From an uncultured Muribaculaceae bacterium (GTDB lineage Bacteria; Bacteroidota; Bacteroidia; Bacteroidales; Muribaculaceae), in the NCBI GenBank assembly GCA_910586175.1, contig CAJUIJ010000112.1:1-8054 (forward strand): a stretch of DNA of 8,054 nt. Reading direction: 5' to 3'. How positions within the stretch are numbered: position 1 is the stretch's first letter; every line of letters starts with the position of its first letter. The position numbers and the translations under genes are program-made. The notes beneath the pieces were generated by a model. It searched no databases. It worked only from the letters and a program-made list of their open reading frames with translations, and had not been told where the DNA came from. Positions 6,114 through 8,054 of the stretch are shown one piece after another.

Positions 6114-6749
6114 TTAGTTGAAGTAGTTTAATAATCTTATGTAGAATGGGGAGTCGGGGGCGGGTAGTTGACGCTCCATTCTCGCGTGACGGAAGTTTGC
6201 GTATCGGTAACCGAGCAACCATATAGTCATGGCGGAGAATGAACCTACCAACCAGCCTACGAGGATATCTGTGGGGTAATGCACTCCCATATATACTCTG
6301 GAATAGCTCAGCAGAAGCATCCATAAAATCATAGTTACTGCCATTGCCCTTGTGCGGAATTGCATCATCAGGAAGGTGGCGAGTGCAGCAGTATTGGCAC
6401 CGTGGCATGAGGGGAACCCGTATCGACCACCTTTGACGCCGTGCACGAGTGTTATGAACTGGCTGATTGGGTTGTCGGGATTGGATGGCCTCAGACGACA
6501 CACATAGGGGCGAATCACGTGGCTGCATATCTGGTCAGCCATCAGAATCGTAAGTGCCACTCCTATCAGCGCTATGCCGGTGCGCTTCCAACCGAAACGG
6601 CGTTGCATTAAGAATATCAAAAATGCGTAGAAGGGTATCCACACAAGCTTACCGGTGACTACATACATGAAGTCATCAAAAAAGGGTGTATGATTGCCGT
6701 TGGCGGCAAAGAGCAAGCTCTGGTCGAGCTCATTAATGAAATCTATCAT
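6114..6749 (-). CDS. PAP2-family membrane phosphatase
   Basis: 211 residues with several hydrophobic segments (about 36-50, 56-76, 117-132, 136-150, 161-180). The three acid-phosphatase motifs are present. Motif 1 is R80-x6-R87-P88, with Arg where Lys is usual. Motif 2 is PSCH (113-116, family form PSGH), with catalytic His116. Motif 3 is SR-x5-H-x3-D (Ser150, Arg151, His157, Asp161). His157 would be the nucleophile. The family removes phosphate from lipids such as undecaprenyl diphosphate, phosphatidylglycerol phosphate or lipid A, with the active site on the outer face of the cytoplasmic membrane; the substrate here is not determined. It is convergent with der, divergent from bioB and has no operon partner in view. 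The ATG at 6749 gives a compact N-terminus and is preceded by an AT-rich leader. Confidence 0.93.
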   Translation of the reverse strand: MIDFINELDQSLLFAANGNHTPFFDDFMYVVTGKLVWIPFYAFLIFLMQRRFGWKRTGIALIGVALTILMADQICSHVIRPYVCRLRPSNPDNPISQFITLVHGVKGGRYGFPSCHGANTAALATFLMMQFRTRAMAVTMILWMLLLSYSRVYMGVHYPTDILVGWLVGSFSAMTIWLLGYRYANFRHARMERQLPAPDSPFYIRLLNYFN

Positions 6750-6882
6750 GATGCAAGGGGTTATTTTTAATAATAACGCAGTCAGTGTAATGGGTATTAT
6801 ATTGCTATTGTGAAAATAATGCTGATTTAACTTCGTTTTTTATATGGATGGATGGGTTGGAGTAGGGGTTAAAATTTTTGTT
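6750..6882. promoter_or_regulatory. Divergent intergenic region between the PAP2 gene and bioB
   Basis: This 133-base AT-rich stretch must hold promoters for both genes. The best rightward -7 candidate is TAACTTCG (6828-6835), one base off TAnnTTTG, with TTG at 6808-6810 only 17 bases upstream. For the leftward gene, only a near match on the minus strand (TATTTTCA) is seen. No biotin-repressor palindrome was recognised. An in-frame ATG at 6844 lies here but is not favoured as the bioB start. Confidence 0.4.
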
Positions 6883-7854
6883 ATGATTGAATTGGCTTCA
6901 TTGGGAGATTTTGTGATTGGTGGGGGGATGGTCAGCACTGATGATTTGCTGGCGATTGCCGAGTTGCTTCCTTTGCATCGTGAGGAGATATGGGAGGCGG
7001 CTTCGCGTATCACCTCGCATTATCATGGACGTGCGTTTGACTCGTGTTCGATTGTCAACGCCCGGTCAGGACGTTGCGGCGAGGATTGCAAATGGTGCGC
7101 ACAGTCATTGCATTATAATACCCATTGTGATGTATATGGGTTAATCGGCCCTGAAGAGTGCCGACGTCATGCCGATGCAAGCCGACAGCATGGCATCGGA
7201 CGCTTTTCAATGGTGACTTCTGGGCGCAAGATGGGTGGTGCCGAACTTGACCGAGCCTGTGAAATTATCAAGGGAGAGGCTGAAGTAGGAGGTCTTGGAC
7301 TCTGCGCATCGATGGGTCTGCTCGGCAAGGAGGAGCTCCGTAAGCTTAAGGAGGCCGGCGTGACTCGCTATCATTGCAATCTTGAGGCTGCCCCTGAGTT
7401 TTTCGACACGCTTTGCAGCACGCACAGCGTGGCCGATAAGCTCGAAAGCATAAGGCAGGCACGCGAGGTCGGACTCGAGATATGCTCCGGAGGTATCATC
7501 GGCATGGGAGAGACCATGCGCCAGAGAGTGCTCTTGGCGTTGGAGCTACGCAAAGCGAAACCGGTCTCAATACCTATCAACATACTCTGTCCGATTGAAG
7601 GTACGCCCCTTGAGTGTGCAGAGCCACTGAGCGAAGAGGAGATACTTGACACCATCGCATTATTCCGCATCGCTCACCCCACAGCGATATTGCGCTTTGC
7701 CGGGGGCAGGGGCAAACTCAGCCGCGCCGGACAACTTAAGGCCCTCCGCATTGGCATGAACGGCGCTATCGTGGGCGACTTGCTGACGACGGTCGGCAGC
7801 ACGGTGCAGGCTGACCGCGAGCTGACCGCTGAGGCCGGCATGGATTGGAATTAA
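6883..7854 (+). CDS. bioB: Biotin synthase (radical SAM enzyme)
   Basis: 323 residues. It inserts sulfur into dethiobiotin to give biotin in the cytosol. The radical-SAM cluster motif is CGEDCKWC (Cys65, Cys69, Cys72), followed by a TIM-barrel domain with RYHCNLE (about 162-168), CSGGIIGMGET (201-211) and INILCPIEGTPLE (233-244). The E. coli auxiliary-cluster ligands Cys128, Cys188 and Arg260 align with Cys141, Cys201 and Arg271, but Cys97 aligns with Ser109 in RFSMVTSGR. Extra cysteines appear at 165, 178 and 236. This pattern recalls the anaerobe-type BioB with a different auxiliary cluster (see findings). I chose ATG 6883 because MIELASLGDFVIGGG resembles the usual N-terminal helix; the ATG at 6844 would add 13 Gly/Val-rich residues. 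No other bio gene is in the window, so precursor synthesis or uptake must be encoded elsewhere. Confidence 0.96.
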   Translation: MIELASLGDFVIGGGMVSTDDLLAIAELLPLHREEIWEAASRITSHYHGRAFDSCSIVNARSGRCGEDCKWCAQSLHYNTHCDVYGLIGPEECRRHADASRQHGIGRFSMVTSGRKMGGAELDRACEIIKGEAEVGGLGLCASMGLLGKEELRKLKEAGVTRYHCNLEAAPEFFDTLCSTHSVADKLESIRQAREVGLEICSGGIIGMGETMRQRVLLALELRKAKPVSIPINILCPIEGTPLECAEPLSEEEILDTIALFRIAHPTAILRFAGGRGKLSRAGQLKALRIGMNGAIVGDLLTTVGSTVQADRELTAEAGMDWN

Positions 7855-7859
7855 TATGA

Positions 7860-7892
7860 CTGCAAAAGTTTTGCAGCCGGTTAGGATTTTTT
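7860..7892 (+). terminator. Probable weak terminator after bioB
   Basis: CTGCAAAA (7860-7867) and TTTTGCAG (7869-7876) form a perfect inverted repeat around one base, so the real stem is about 6-7 bp with a tight loop. A T6 run follows at 7887-7892 after a 10-base gap, which is longer than ideal. It starts 6 bases after the bioB stop. Confidence 0.5.
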
Positions 7893-7912
7893 ATAATTTT
7901 TGTTTGGGCAAT

Positions 7913-7946
7913 GGTTAGGAAAACGGGGATTAATGTGTTAACTTTG
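7913..7946 (+). promoter_or_regulatory. Putative rightward promoter near the window end, with upstream 8-mer repeats
   Basis: TAACTTTG (7939-7946) followed by CA is an exact TAnnTTTG -7 box. The -33 region, about 19 bases upstream, is GTTAGG rather than TTTG, so the promoter may be weak or activator-dependent. GGTTAGGA occurs at 7913-7920, overlapping the -33 position, and again at 7879-7886, a 34-base offset. Its gene would lie beyond the window, past the tandem array. Confidence 0.5.
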
Positions 7947-7962
7947 CAATTGAGAAAGTTGT

Positions 7963-8054
7963 AAGGACTTTAAGGACTTTAAGGACTTTAAGGACTTTGA
8001 GGACTTTGAGGACTTTGAGGACTTTGAGGACTTTGAGGACTTTGAGGACTTTGA
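7963..8054. repeat. 9-bp tandem repeat array running off the window
   Basis: Ten complete copies of a 9-mer plus two bases are present: four AAGGACTTT units (7963-7998), then six GAGGACTTT units (7999-8052). The variants are in two clean blocks, as expected from slippage or unequal exchange after one A-to-G change. The array starts about 17 bases after the -7 box, so it would lie in the transcribed leader. No in-frame plus-strand start precedes it without an intervening stop. The true copy number is unknown because the window ends inside it. Confidence 0.95.

Noticed and set aside
6844..6882. Earlier bioB start with 13 extra residues
   Set aside because: The added segment is Gly/Val-rich with no homology, while the ATG at 6883 matches the expected BioB N-terminal helix. 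It cannot be fully excluded.
7930..8054. Minus-strand frame reading repeated Lys-Val-Leu through the 9-bp array
   Set aside because: It is open from the window edge to a stop at 7932-7930, but there is no visible start or domain, and the other signals point to a rightward leader. Kept only as a remote possibility.
7963..8054. CRISPR array
   Set aside because: The units are 9 bp and directly abutting with no spacers, and no cas gene is present.

Overview
The window looks like chromosomal DNA from a gut-type Bacteroidales bacterium, possibly Muribaculaceae. The family guess is inference. Three things support the order-level call: promoter elements of the Bacteroidetes type (TTTG or TTG, about 20 bases, TAnnTTTG), the gene order yceD-rpmF-fabH-era-der, and AT-rich TGAATAA-type intergenic repeats. 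No phage, transposase, CRISPR or toxin gene is visible.

Layout. On the left, a minus-strand membrane-anchored family 2 glycosyltransferase (73..1095) is separated from the next unit by a compact back-to-back promoter region (1172..1250). The rightward promoter leads into tRNA-Arg(CCT) (1381..1452) and then a probable transcription unit of yceD/DUF177 (1512..1979), rpmF for ribosomal protein L32 (2068..2241, too short for many gene callers) and fabH (2253..3239). This unit ends in a strong hairpin terminator (3315..3347). A leader of about 230 bases precedes era (3579..4544), which is followed after 78 bases by der (4623..5939). Between der and the convergent PAP2-family phosphatase gene (6114..6749, minus) lie an AT-rich inverted/direct repeat unit (5938..6068) and a bidirectional terminator (6077..6106). 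The phosphatase gene and bioB (6883..7854) are divergent. After bioB come a weak terminator, a good promoter -7 box (7939..7946) with an 8-mer direct repeat upstream, and a 9-bp tandem array (7963..8054) that runs off the window.

How the genes fit together. The central block combines translation (tRNA-Arg, L32, and the ribosome-assembly factors YceD, Era and Der) with initiation of fatty-acid synthesis (FabH), so it is a growth-linked housekeeping block. The glycosyltransferase and PAP2 phosphatase are both envelope functions that probably act on polyprenyl-linked or lipid phosphates. BioB makes biotin, the cofactor of acetyl-CoA carboxylase, whose product feeds FabH; that link is metabolic and not an operon.

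The genes themselves are mostly ordinary. The points worth a second look are the BioB iron-sulfur ligand pattern (the Cys97 equivalent is Ser, with extra cysteines nearby), a roughly 30-residue low-complexity insert inside the glycosyltransferase catalytic domain, the post-der repeat unit, and the 9-bp array placed just downstream of a promoter. I do not see a convincing wholly new system in this window.
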